Positions 1-10,703 of a stretch of DNA of 64,000 nucleotides are shown piece after piece. This stretch comes from Aspidiotus rigidus (Eukaryota > Arthropoda > Insecta > Hemiptera > Diaspididae). How positions within the stretch are numbered: position 1 is the stretch's first letter; every line of letters begins with the position of its first letter. The translations under genes and the position numbers were made by a program. The DNA is taken from the NCBI GenBank assembly GCA_035079385.1, contig JAVHKY010000011.1, positions 11,488,001 through 11,552,000 on the forward strand, read 5' to 3'. The notes under the pieces were generated by a model. That model was not told the DNA's origin, did no database searches, and was given only the letters and a program-made list of their open reading frames with translations.

Positions 1-23
1 GATGAGTGGATGAACCGAGATAA

Positions 24-209
24 TGGTCAGATGAACTTTCATTTGACGTGATGTTAAAAGGCCATCACTGCTTCAACAAGTACCTTCGTGAGAAGTCGAA
101 GGAAGTTGAGCAGGCAATGTTTTTGCTCTGCAAACAAGGGTATTTGAGTACGTGGCGTGGACGCGTGAGCAGGGCAAGCTTAGTCGGTCGTTTCAAGAGA
201 TTGGGGTAG
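24..209 (+). mobile_element. Possible C-terminal LINE fragment (weak)
   Basis: An open frame runs from just after a stop at 21-23 to TAG at 207-209. It contains GHHCFNKYL, which resembles the conserved GHGCFxxYL stretch near the C-terminus of several non-LTR retrotransposon polyproteins. The usual downstream Cys-His signature is only hinted at (LLCKQGYL). The reading may be fortuitous; nothing else in the first 300 bases is recognisable. Confidence 0.25.
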
Positions 210-367
210 ATGAAGCGCTTGCTCCGAGTAGCCTGGTAGCCACCATGCTTTGCCCCAAGTACTTGTATTCTTCCACTTTTTCCAGTTCTGTTAACAGGGA
301 ACCTGTTTTATGGGGGGCTATTTGAAAAATCTGCCGTGCGCCGTGCGCCGTCCGCCGTCCAGCGAAA

Positions 368-708
368 AACTTGGAAAAATTTCGACCCTCGAGCCATATA
401 TGATAGGAGAAGGACTTAGAAAAATTTCGACTTTCGAGCTATATATGATAGAAGGGGGACTTAAAAAAATTTCGACTCTCGAGCCATATATGATAGGAGG
501 GGGACTTAGAAGAATTTCGACTCTCGAGCCATATATGATAGGAGGGGGACTTAGAAGAATTTCGACTCTCGAGCCATATATGATAGAAGGGGGACTTAGA
601 AAAATTTCGACTCTCGAGCCATATATGATAGGAGGGGGACTTAGAAAAAATTTCGACTCTCGAGCCATATATGATAGGAGGGGGACTTAGAAAAATTTGG
701 AGTTGGTC
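368..708. repeat. 45-bp tandem repeat, seven copies
   Basis: The start of the core GAGCCATATATGATAGG recurs at 391, 436, 481, 526, 571, 616 and 662, a period of 45 bp. Because 45 is a multiple of 3, the array is open on both strands as 15-residue repeats. I regard those as artefacts of the period, not proteins. The same core occurs as single copies at about 19190, 40790, 46200-46470 and 47820-47920, so this is a local amplification of a dispersed repeat. Confidence 0.9.
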
Positions 709-850
709 TAGGCTTTCTTTTTACTACCTTTCTCCAAATCTAGGCTTCCTTGAATTTTCAATACCAAATCTCATTCGAATCATAAAACAGGTTCCCTGCG
801 TTCCTCGTTTAACTTCGTTAAGGAAGCCGTCATTTTTCCCTTATGTATAT
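690..850. repeat. Dispersed repeat module (AACAGGTTCCCTGC type)
   Basis: This stretch holds TTGAATTTTCAATACCAAAT followed by AACAGGTTCCCTGCG and GTTTAACTTCGTTAAGGAAGCCGTC. The same modules recur near 6345, 6780, 7575, 39785, 40310, 40735, 43265, 46030-46140, 46340, 48000-48090 and 51745, in both orientations. The GTTTAAC-TTC-GTTAA core is itself a short inverted repeat. No coding capacity is seen. Confidence 0.6.
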
Positions 851-1320
851 CTTCCCTCCTTCTACGTTCGACACATATTTTGTTTTCCCAATATTTATTT
901 CCAATCCCGCTTTTGCACTTTCCTCTACCAGGTCTGAACACATTTTCTGGGCGTCTTCTGCACTTCCTGCAATTAATACTATATCATCTGCAAACCGTAG
1001 GTGGCTCAAGTATTGTCCCGGTATTTTTATACCCATATTCTCCCACTGTAATCCTCTGAATATTTCCTCTAGAACTGCATTAAACAAATTTGACGACAGG
1101 GGGTCTCCCTGCTTTACCCCTTTCCCTACTCTGAATGTTGGTCCGATCTTGTCTGTTTTAACATAAGCTTCTGAATTTTCGTACATTTTGTATATTAGTT
1201 CAATTTAATTTTCGCTTAGTCCCTGTTTTTCTAATGTCTTCCATAGGTAGAGTTGGTTTACTGAATCGAATGCTTTTCGGAAGTCTATAAATACAAGGTG
1301 TATTTCTATTTGATATTCTC
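830..1320 (-). mobile_element. RTE-like non-LTR retrotransposon RT fragment
   Basis: Minus-strand translation gives successive reverse-transcriptase motifs: FIDFRKAFDSV (motif A), an in-frame stop, then GVKQGDPLSSNLFNAVLEEIF (motif B region) and LRFADDIVLIAG (motif C, FADD catalytic pair). The LFNAVLEEIF and HLRFADDIVLI wording is typical of the RTE clade. The fragment has no endonuclease and no 3' end, and it carries a stop near 1207, so it is dead. It begins about 27 bp beyond the donor of exon 3 of the neighbouring receptor gene and therefore lies in that gene's last intron, or replaced its last exon. Confidence 0.8.
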
Positions 1321-1347
1321 TTGTAAAAGCAATAAAAAATTACTCAC

Positions 1348-3436
1348 CATAGTTTTGAAAGTTTCTCCAACGTGGCAATAGAAATAAGGAGCAACCACAT
1401 ACATCGCAATAAGAAAAAATCCCTTTATTTTCAGAGTCATCTCGAGGTCGGTCTGTAACATTCAGAAACCTAAAATTTGAGAGAGATCGTGGAGAAAAAT
1501 AATGTGCAATAAAAAATGAAAATTAAGAATTCCCGCTCCTAATATGTCTTTTGATGTGAAACCTTCATTGACAGACTAAAAATTTGAAAATTGTAAGTTG
1601 TTGGGTCACCCAGACGTATATATTTTCTTATTTCAAATAATATTCTCTTTTCGAAATTATGGAAAAAGTCAAAACAAGTTCGGGGTGTCCCACGACATTA
1701 CCACAGACTTGAACGCATTCATTATCTTCGTCAATTTTCTCCTCCGTCTTATACAAAAAAAAGTGATTGAGCAGTCAAAGCAGTCACGAGGCTCCTCAGA
1801 TCAACTTTGAAAATCTCTCCCTCAGGTTCGATCTTGTTATAATTATTCGGCTTGAAACCACCAGCTAATGGATCACTGTGTGGCTATTGAAAAAATTTTA
1901 GCCATTGCCCTCCTTCCAGGTTTTAAATTTACTGACGAGATGATCGCCCAAGTCTTGCGCACATCTTCTGTCCAATTCAATCGTTCCCCTCTCTCGAGCG
2001 AACATTCGACCTGATTGTCAGTTACATTGTCGTTTTCCGGTCCTGGAACCACTCCACCACACCATTCTCTCATCCCTCGAAACAGCCCCCGCCAATGGTC
2101 TCCCTTGCCTATCCTACCCTCAAGGACCTTACCCGGGCACAGTGAGAAGCTCGTGAAAAATTAAAAAATGAATTCAAAAACCTCTTAGGAGGGGCTTGCC
2201 AACACATTTATTTTATTTGTTTATGATTCCAATTCGTTGGAGGCATTATTCTATAAATAATTCGATTGAATTTTCTCACCGTCAAAAAGTAATATATTTC
2301 AAATAATAATCCAGTCAGGTTAGGAATGGTGAGTATCATAATGATAATTTCCAAGTAGGACAGAATTATTTTCGACATCCTGAAAAGCGAAAATTTTACG
2401 TCAGTATAGAATACATTTTAGCAAGGGTTTTGCTTCTAGAAAGGGTTTTTGATCAATTTTTGCCATTCGCCCGTGATGCTATCGACGGATAGAAATACAT
2501 CAGTGATACAGAAGAGCACTCATCAACTTACTTCGTGAATTTCTGATATTCCTGAGTAAATAAGACCAACTTTTCACCAAAATCCATCCGCATAGGCTGT
2601 TGTAATATACTTTCCGAATTTTCACTCTGAATTGGTTCAACTTCTACACCTGATGTCTCTACTAAATTTGAAATATCTTGACATAAACCAACCGATATAT
2701 TATGAAGCGCAATCATTATCATTAGAATTAAGTATATGAGAGCAAAACACTGCAAAAGTGAAACGAGAAGTAGGAAAGTCTCTATTCCGTACATTAGAAG
2801 AGCTTGCTTAATCGTAGATATGCGATTCATGCGCGGAATCAGAATCATATTATGTTTTATGTCGCGATAAGGGTATTCCTGCTCACAAAAGAATAATACG
2901 TCGATAGTAGGCATTAGAATATGGGGGAGCGTTACAAAGGAGGCCATAATGGCCCAAAATATGAATTCTTTCCAAAAACTACGTCTTTTAATCGGGAAAT
3001 CTAATGCTTCAGAGCTATAAGAATGATTGCCTAGTTGGGATGTTTCGATATAATTCATTAAAACCTGAAATCGATATCGATATTTGTGTGTAAGATAAGG
3101 TATAAAGATCATCAGATAAATAGCAGCTCCAGAGGAGTAAATAATGAAGGAAGAAGTATATAATATGTCCAGTTCTTCAGTGGTTGTATAATAATCAATA
3201 ATTCCTGCAGCAAACACGACTATTGATGAAACATAAATAAAAACGAATGATGCGCTTTTAAAAGTTTTAAACAAATGACTGAAAGAGTCAACTCCACCGA
3301 GAAAATAAAAAAAAAGAATATGAGCAATTCTCAATCGCGCAGATTGGTTATTTCTTCCTTGAATATTCATACCGTTATTCCACAAATTCACCGACAATAC
3401 GCTTTTACGGGGGACACTCCATGAGTATCTACTCAA
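1348..3436 (-). CDS. Odorant receptor gene 1, terminal exon not found
   Basis: This is a seven-transmembrane insect odorant receptor (7tm_6 family), expected to be a ligand-binding subunit that pairs with Orco in sensory neurons. Exon 1 is 3436-2532, with donor GTAAGT right after the YQKFT codons and ending in phase 2. Exon 2 is 2379-2280 (100 nt; MSKIILSYLEIII, donor GTGAGA). Exon 3 is 1452-1348 (105 nt; preceded by TTACAG, ending GETFKTM, donor GTGAGT). These give 370 codons with several hydrophobic segments. Exon sizes and phases match the three other receptors here exactly. The terminal exon (PWY...YANF) is not present between 1347 and the window edge: an RTE fragment and repeats occupy that space. 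It may lie beyond the left edge, or the gene may be truncated. Intron 2 (1453-2279) shows nothing recognisable. Confidence 0.85.
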
Positions 3437-3591
3437 ATGGATCAGGTCCGCTCACAAAACAGAATGCTATAAGTTGTATCTTTTAATATAATAAAATATT
3501 TTGGGAATATTCTCCTTTCTCTCTCTTATCCCACATAGAGTAATATATTATGCAAATCGGTGCGGACTGAAACAAAAAAAAGGTTATCGGA

Positions 3592-3645
3592 ACTCATAAT
3601 GAGTGAGTGAGGTGTAAGTAGAGCACTAATATTGAAAAAGGTTAG
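3592..3645. repeat. About 50-bp sequence repeated at 7885-7937
   Basis: GGAACTCAT, (AA)TGAGTGAGTGAGG and TGTAAGTAGAGCACTA occur here and again at 7885-7937 in the same orientation. The two copies bracket the interval that contains the Penelope-like element. They could be remnants of an ancestral duplication of the receptor unit, or element-associated terminal repeats. No other copy was noticed. Confidence 0.55.
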
Positions 3646-3897
3646 CACAGATTGAAGTGAATCAAATATTTATAACGGAATTCTTGCTGCTGTCATTTAA
3701 AGATTGGTTATCAAGTACGTAAATTTTTTCTTTCGGCCTCCAAGAGCTACGCTCAAAAGCTGTAAGGGTTTATAAATGAGGAAAAACCTTATTTTGGCGA
3801 TGTGATTCGACGTTATTATTACGCCGATAATTTTGCATAAGTTATAACTAGAAGGTAAAGAATTCGTTCCTGAACTTTCTATTCCACTACAAAAAAG

Positions 3898-6143
3898 TTG
3901 GAAGATTACATTACGGTCAAATGGATCAGAACGGAACTGAGGAGGTGGTATGGGCAGCTTAACGTCACAACACGACTTAATCTGCTGGTTCACTCAAGGC
4001 TTTCATGCCTCCTTCACCCTGGTGAGTTAGATTCATTTATAGTATCCGTTAATGGTGACTGTCGCGATTTTGAACGAAATTTAAGAGAAAAGAAAACTCG
4101 TAAACTTGCCTCCCTCCAGAGTTTAAAGGCTACGGCTGAGAAAAAAGACCGTCCTGGAGATAATTTAATCCAGCAATTCCAGCCACGCATTATCAATTAT
4201 AGTAAAGTTCAGTTTGATAGTGATGAGTTATACCTGTTGGAGAAAGGGTTGAAATTTGGTCTCCCTCCCCTTAAGAACCAAGAGACACTGGCTAACGTAG
4301 TAGCTGACCTGACAGTCAAAATTGGACCGGGAGTGAATATCCAAAAAAAGTGCGCCGAAATGGTTTGCAACACTCCCCTCCCCCGCATAAGTAATGCCTG
4401 TAGTGAGGTGATTAAAGGATTAAAGAGGAAGGTCAGGGAGGAGGGCTTAATCTTTACCAAGGCGGATAAAAGTAATGCCGTAGTGATTATGGAGAAGTCC
4501 TCTTATGTATCCGGGGTTCATGAAGTGCTGGAACAATGTGGCGCTAAGGAGAATAGCCTCTTCTGTTTCCCCAGTTTTGTCAAAGAGGGGAGGAACACTA
4601 TTAATAATTGTAGTGTGATTATTAAGAATCCTCGGACAAAGAAAGCTCTCTTGGAGCCTAACCCGGTTCCTCCCCTCCTATATGGATCATTCAAAGTACA
4701 TAAAAAAGATGTACCAATGCGGCCGGTCGTGTCATTTGTCTCGTCGCCAACTTATTTGTTAGCTAAATTTATTGATAGATGGTTCAAATCGCGAGTAGAT
4801 TATACCTCCCCTCACTCAGTATTAAACACGGAGAGGTTGAAGGATATAAGCCTCCCTGAGGAAACGATTTTATGTTCCTTTGATGTGGTGGGATTATTTC
4901 CTCACATCCCGAAGGCTGTCGCAATCCAACATATGGGCGAATTGCTTGTAAAAACTGGTGTCCCTCATGAGGAATTGGTAGAATTCTTCGACCTTCTGAG
5001 AGTTTGTTGGACTCCCAATTTTTGTAAATTGGAGGGAAAATTTCTCGAATTCCCGGAAGAAGTGGGGATCCCTATTGGGTCCCCTTTGGGCTCATTAATA
5101 TCGGAGGTTTTCATGTCCAGATTTGAAGTCGAATTGTTTTTTTCGGGCCAGGTACTTCTAAATTACGTCTTTTACTAGCATAGGTATGTAGACGACATAT
5201 TGTGCGCGTGGATTGGCCAGTGGAACTCCTTAGTGAGTTCCTTTCTCACTTAAATGGCCGATATCCTTCCATAAAGTTCACTCTGGAAGTTGGCGGATTA
5301 TTAATAAATTTCATGGATTTGTCCATATTTATTAGAGATGGCGTCCATGAATTTGGTATTTATAGAAAAGGAACTTCGACTGATATAACAATCCATGGGT
5401 CATCTTTCTGTCCCGCTGCACACAAGATTGCTACCTTTAATAGCTTGATACATCGACTGACTCATATTCCCTTGAGTCAGGATGCTTTCCAGAAGGAGCT
5501 AGGGACGATTAAGTACCTGGCCGGAGTGAACCAAGTTCGAGTGGACATTGATTTAATGGTCCGAAGGAGGCTTACGAGAAAATGCCTCGATTCTACCACC
5601 TCCCTCCCTAGGGATTTGCATAACAGTAGAAATCGTTGGATTAAACTCCCTTACTTGGGCAGGTTTTCATTGAAGTTGGGCAGGGTACTCGGTCCTTTTG
5701 GGTTCCGGTCGGCGTTTTATAATATTAATACTGTAAAAAGTTTATTTGTGAAATTGAAGGACCTGATTCCTCCAGTCGAGCGAAGTGGGGTATACAGTAT
5801 AGCCTGCAACGATTGCCCAGGTATTTATATAGGGATGACTGGGCGTCAGCTCCAAATAAGAATTGAGGAGCATAAAAAAGCGTGGGAGAAGGGTAATTTG
5901 GGTGATTCGGCTTTTGCTGATCATGTACTCGAGAATGGCCATAAATTCAAGGAAGGCTCTGGTATCCTCCTCCATAGGGAGAACTCATATTTTAAACGGC
6001 TGGCTTTAGAAAATATAGAAATCATACGACACCGGAATAACGAAGACTTCACGGTTTTAAACAGGTTCATTCCTGAAGAGGGTCTGATTGAGCTAGTATA
6101 TGAGAATGATTCAAACTTCGATGACTCGCTGGTTAAATCATGA
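3898..6143 (+). mobile_element. Penelope-like retroelement, nearly full length but broken
   Basis: The element encodes a reverse transcriptase fused to a C-terminal GIY-YIG endonuclease, the defining layout of canonical Penelope-like elements. The first frame (3898-5178) contains YGSFKVHKKDVPMRPVVS (RT 2a region), CSFDVVGLFPHIP (motif A) and GIPIGSPLGSLISEVFM (motif B). A TAG at 5176-5178 interrupts the frame three codons before the catalytic RYVDDI (motif C). A shift between about 5190 and 5220 moves the reading into a second frame that continues to 6143. That frame holds GVYSIACNDCPGIYIGMTGR (GIY-YIG core), EEHKKAW and a late N-terminal-domain-like LHRENSYFKRLALENIEI. The copy is therefore inactive. 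The 3' non-coding tail (to about 6300) matches the flanks of the shorter copy at 52532-53172. The exact 5' boundary is not visible; something upstream to about 3690 may belong. Confidence 0.92.
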
Positions 6144-6329
6144 TCTTCTGGTAAACTCCCTCTGTCTTTGTTGATCTTGGATTCAGTCGCTTTCGTTTAC
6201 GCTCCGATAATGGTTGTTTAACCGAAAACGTTTAGCGGCTGATTTTCTTGTGGTTCAATATAATTTGCTACACCTTCGGGTGTACACTCCTCTTGTGTAA
6301 TATGAATAACCATAAATTAGAACAACGTA

Positions 6330-7600
6330 TCGATTAGATAAGACAGGTTCCTTTCCAGCCCTTGTTTAACACCGTGAAAGAAGCCATGAGTTTTTTCAAG
6401 TCCTATCATATAAAGCTTGAGAGACGGGGCCAATGACGTCACAATTCAATGACGTCGTGGGTCGACTTTGTGACGTCACAGTCTATTTCTCAGTCCCCCT
6501 CCCCTCATATATACAGCGGGAGCGGGCCCTGTGAAGTCACTGTTTGATGACGTCATAGGTCAGCCTTTTGACATCACAATCTGATGACATCATAAATCAA
6601 ATTTTTTTCAAGTCCCCCTCCTATTACATATAGCTTGGCGGCCGGGCCCTGTGACGTCACAGTTTGATGACATCATAGGTCACCCTTGTGACGGGGCGGT
6701 CTTATGACGTTACAGATCACTTTTATCTCCAAAGTTCGGATCTGTGACGTCATAATTTGATGCCGATCTCCCATAAAACAGGTTTTATGCTACCCCTCGG
6801 TTAACTCTGTTAAAGAACCCGTGAGTTTTTTAAGAGGCAGTGGGATCTGAAAAATGTTGACATACCAGATCCACGACGTCATCATATTGAGACGTTACAG
6901 GGCTGGACTTTGAAGCTATAAATAATAGGAGAGGACTTGCAGGGTTGCCAGATGAGGAGTGTAAGAATGCACCAGATTTTTCAGTGAACTGGTCCCAAAA
7001 AAAAATAAAAAGGATGGAACGCAATTTTCCGGCTCCGGAGCGTTTTCTTGAAAAAATTGAAAAGGACCAGGAAAAGCCCGGGAAAATGGAAAGGACCAAA
7101 AAAAAAAAAAACAGTTTTTTTTCAAAATTATCAAAAAGGACCAAATCTGGTCCTAACCAAATCTGGCAACCCTGGACTTGAAAAAATTCCGATATGATTC
7201 GACATCTAAACTATAATTATATGGTAGAAGGGAGACTTGGAATACCTTAAGAGAACATTCTGTGTCGTATGGTATTTAAAATGTGGCATATCTGGCTTAT
7301 TGAAGGGGCCATTCCAATTGGTGAATGAAGCATTTTTTAGACTCACTCTTTTCCCATCGTGTGTACTTCGACACACAGATTCAAGACCCAAAGAACCAGA
7401 TCTCAAAAATTCAATTCTACACCATGGTTAAAAGATGTCCCCGGTTCTTCAAGATATATCGATAGACAAATTTAACGAGGGGTGGCAAAGAACCTGTGGA
7501 ATCAGGGAAATTTAGAATCTTTGGGACTCTAATTTTTAATTTAATTCTCTATCAAAGCCAATTCAATTCATGGAACAGGTTCCTCGTGTTCCACATTTTG
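6330..7600. repeat. Dispersed repeat block rich in TGACGTCA
   Basis: This block alternates modules starting (G)ACAGGTT with CAAGTCCC and TCCTATCATATA, and many GTGACGTCACAATTTGATGACGTCAT-type units (about 6430-6760). The part at 6840-6930 and 7220-7320 (GGCATATCTGGCTTATTGAAGGGGCC) is homologous to 39180-39640, so the whole block is a copy of the same composite repeat as 39150-40830. It contains no credible gene. The short open frames at 6830-7180 come from poly-A-rich sequence. Confidence 0.75.
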
Positions 7601-7884
7601 AACTTCCAATATATCCGGCCCCCTATTGAAAGATGAATTTTATATTTCTTTGATGATTTTAAAAAGTCATATGAAACGTACCAGTAATAAATCCAACAAA
7701 TGATAGAAATGTATTTTAATACTTTAAATTATACAAGAGAAACATTTAAAGGTAAGGTTGAACTAAAATATGTGTAGAAAAATCGAGTCTCATGATAACT
7801 TTTTGAAGAGATATTACCACATCATTGTGGTTTTTGATAAGTAATAATTGTGTCAAATTGTAACTCAACCGTAACAATGAATTA

Positions 7885-8040
7885 TTGGAACTCATTGAGT
7901 GAGTGAGGTGTAAGTAGAGCACTACAGTTAAAAAAGTTTTTCAATTGTATGATTCTACTTTATTAGTTGCTTTTACAAGAGTACTTTTGGCCATCATCAG
8001 TTGTGTCGCAACTGGAGAACAAGGCCTTCAATATAACTTT
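7885..8040. repeat. Copy of the 3592 repeat plus a possible Penelope terminal motif
   Basis: The first 50 bases match 3592-3645. Immediately after, the minus strand reads CAACTGATGATGGCCAAAAG, similar to the CTGATGA-containing stretches found in Penelope-like terminal repeats. I do not see a matching downstream GAAAC element, so this is only a resemblance. 8040-8300 has repeated TTATTGGCTA and TTGGTTC phrases and no gene. Confidence 0.35.
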
Positions 8041-8308
8041 TACTGTGATCTTATTGGCTATAATAATGCTGTGTCGTGATTGGTTCACTCTTCGAAACTT
8101 TTTCTTACAATAATATGACATTGTGTTTTTATTGGCTATACCATACTGTTTTATTATTGGTTCACTCTTTTGACCTAAATACTGCGTTTCTATTGGCTAC
8201 CTAGTTTTCTGCCATCTTATTGGTTGGTTCTGTTCTTCTTCTCTTGTCCAATCACCAGGCCGAATAATTTTTTACTATTAAACGTGATTACTTACATTGT
8301 TCAAGAGG

Positions 8309-10703
8309 CTAGCGGAGTTTTCCAGATTTCGTGATAGTATGAATAAAATTTGCATATGCATATATTGCGTTTATTACAACTGGAAACAGCTGTAAATTTA
8401 TCACATAAACGAGTACTTTGAAACGTTTGATTTCAATTTGCTGCTGTGCATGGGTTAGTAACATGTAGTATGGTTTCCGCTGTTTTGGTGGGAGGAGATA
8501 CCAAGGAACATTGCAAACTTGACGGTATATACCTTCACGCTGTATAAAAGGAAATAAAAATGAAGGATTAGATAAAAATTTTGGAATTTTTGAGCAGGAG
8601 ATGTGGGCAGGGAGTTGACATACAGTCCTAAGATGAAACAAAAAGTATCCCTTACCATTGTTTCCAACATATCTCCGATATAACATATAAAGTATAAACC
8701 ACATTGAAACGATACAACAGTGAACAAACGTTTTATCCTCAGCATTATCTCTAAATTGTCCTGTAAAATAAGACGCATTCTTTGGTCACGAACGATTAAT
8801 TTAATGTGCTTGAACTGGGGTCAGTCAGAAATCTGCGTCACGCGTGACGCCTTGTGACGTTATGAATCACCTTGACCCACTTCAGGGACGTGGAATAATT
8901 TCGACCTCTAGAATATTTTGCGGTTTTAGTTGGTTTAGCCATCATTATACTAGGCTAGGAATGGAGGCAAACGAATAATTTCTCATATAATACATTTACT
9001 TACCACCAAAAAAGAATACAAATTAAAAAATGATCCAATGAAGAAAGGAATTACTAGGACCTTGACGATAATTTCCATGTATGATTGTAAGATTTGGGAC
9101 ATTCTGAAAAAATTATACACAACAGTAAGATTTAAGATGAGAATCTTCGGAAAATCTTCAAGTACCTATCATGAAGTGGTCTTGGAAAAATTTTGGCTTT
9201 CAAGCTACACGCAACAATGAGCTAGAGGTACTTTGAAATATCCTATAAGAGATGAGGAAAAACTCCAAACATAAAATTATAAATGTGAGGAACGGGATAT
9301 TGAGAATTTTCAACTCTGAATCCTTGTATGACCTGAGTGAGATTTTGAAATCATAATCCATATTAAGAGAGATTTAGGAAAATCCCGATCTTTGAGCTCA
9401 TACAGAGTGAGAGGCGCACGTGAAAATTATTAGCTTCTGACTCCTGTACTGGAAAAGAGGACTCGAGATAATGTGGATAGAATGAATATTAGACTATCAG
9501 TACCAAAAACGTATTGGTTCGATTCTCTTGAGCTACCTGCAATCTTATTAACCTCCCATATTGAACTGATTCCCTGCAGAAAATATTCATAAAAGATATG
9601 CAACCCAAAACCAACATGCTATTTATATATTTTGAGTCATATTGATGGATAATGATATTACAAAAGTCAAAAATGTCACTATATTTTGCTTACATCACAT
9701 TTATGACGATAATGACGAATTTCAGACAAGGATAATTTGACTTTATAACTTTGTTTAGATTAGGTTGCATTATTTTTAATATAAATTGAGCAATACTTTT
9801 TCAGACGTACGTCACGAAGCTTTGATATTCTTCAACAAACCGAACCACTTTTTTCTGGAAAGTAGGGAACTCCATTTGTAAAGAATTGATCCTCTTTTCT
9901 CTGGTTCTCCAAACCTCGTTGGCTTCATCTAGGTCCACTAAATTCAGCAAATCTTTACATAACTTTACTGCTGCGTTATGCAACTCAACTGCGATGATTA
10001 CAATGAAATATACGAGCGAGAAACACTTTATAAACCCCAGAAATAAAACAATAAATCCTATTACATATACACCTAGCGCTTGACTGAGGGTGGATATGTA
10101 CTCCACGTATGGGATTATAAACGTGTGATGTTTCAGATCACGAAAATGATTTTTTGATTCGCAGAAAAATAGTACATTGACAACGTCTATTAGTAACACT
10201 GGAAGAGCAAGACAAATGCTAATTACAAGCCAAAATTTAACTTCATCGATAGATTTGCGTCTCCTGATTGGAAGATAAGAATGAAAAATAGTTGTTTCAT
10301 CTTTTTGCAACACTACATGTTTCTCAATATAATTTATCAACATTTGAAGCCGAGCTCGGTACACATAAGTAAGAGATGGAATCAATACCATTACATACAT
10401 AGTGGATCCAGAACCAAAAAAAGATGAAGCAATGTCATAGATGTCAATTTTTTCTACTGTTAGAAAATATACGACAGTTCCCAGACCACACACAGTTCCT
10501 ACCAAAATGGTAGAAGAAATTAAAGAAAGAATTCTAACTGTTCTTGGCACATCACTCGCGAAATAGATTCCACCAATTAAATGGTAAAGAAATAGTAAAG
10601 TTTTCAGTACTAAAGGTCTACGACTTTTTCTCTGAAATGAAAATCGCCCCCCGTTATTTCGATGGAATCGTGATAATACACGTATATCTCTAAAGATTAT
10701 CAT
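8309..10703 (-). CDS. Odorant receptor gene 2, complete, about 442 residues
   Basis: This is an intact 7tm_6 odorant receptor, presumed to be an odour-gated ion channel subunit at the dendrite membrane. Exon 1 is 10703-9811 (starts MIIFRDIRVLSR, ends YQSFVT, donor GTACGT, phase 2). Exon 2 is 9103-9004 (100 nt, acceptor TTTTTTCAG, MSQILQSYMEIIV, donor GTAAGT). Exon 3 is 8760-8656 (105 nt, acceptor TTTACAG, CYIGDMLETM, donor GTAAGG). Exon 4 is 8539-8309 (acceptor TTATACAG) and holds the family's C-terminal hallmark PWYLLPPKQRKPYY and AYANFIHTI before TAG. The sum is 1329 nt with no stop, about 442 residues, a normal length for the family. It is the best template for the other three genes. The start Met is the first in the frame and could be slightly off. 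No promoter motif was convincing. Confidence 0.92.

Noticed and set aside
310..690. 126-residue repeat protein
   Set aside because: 45-bp tandem repeat of a dispersed noncoding element; equally open on the opposite strand.
1598..2073. Short open frames between receptor exons 2 and 3
   Set aside because: They lie in the intron defined by matched splice sites and have no similarity to any family I know.
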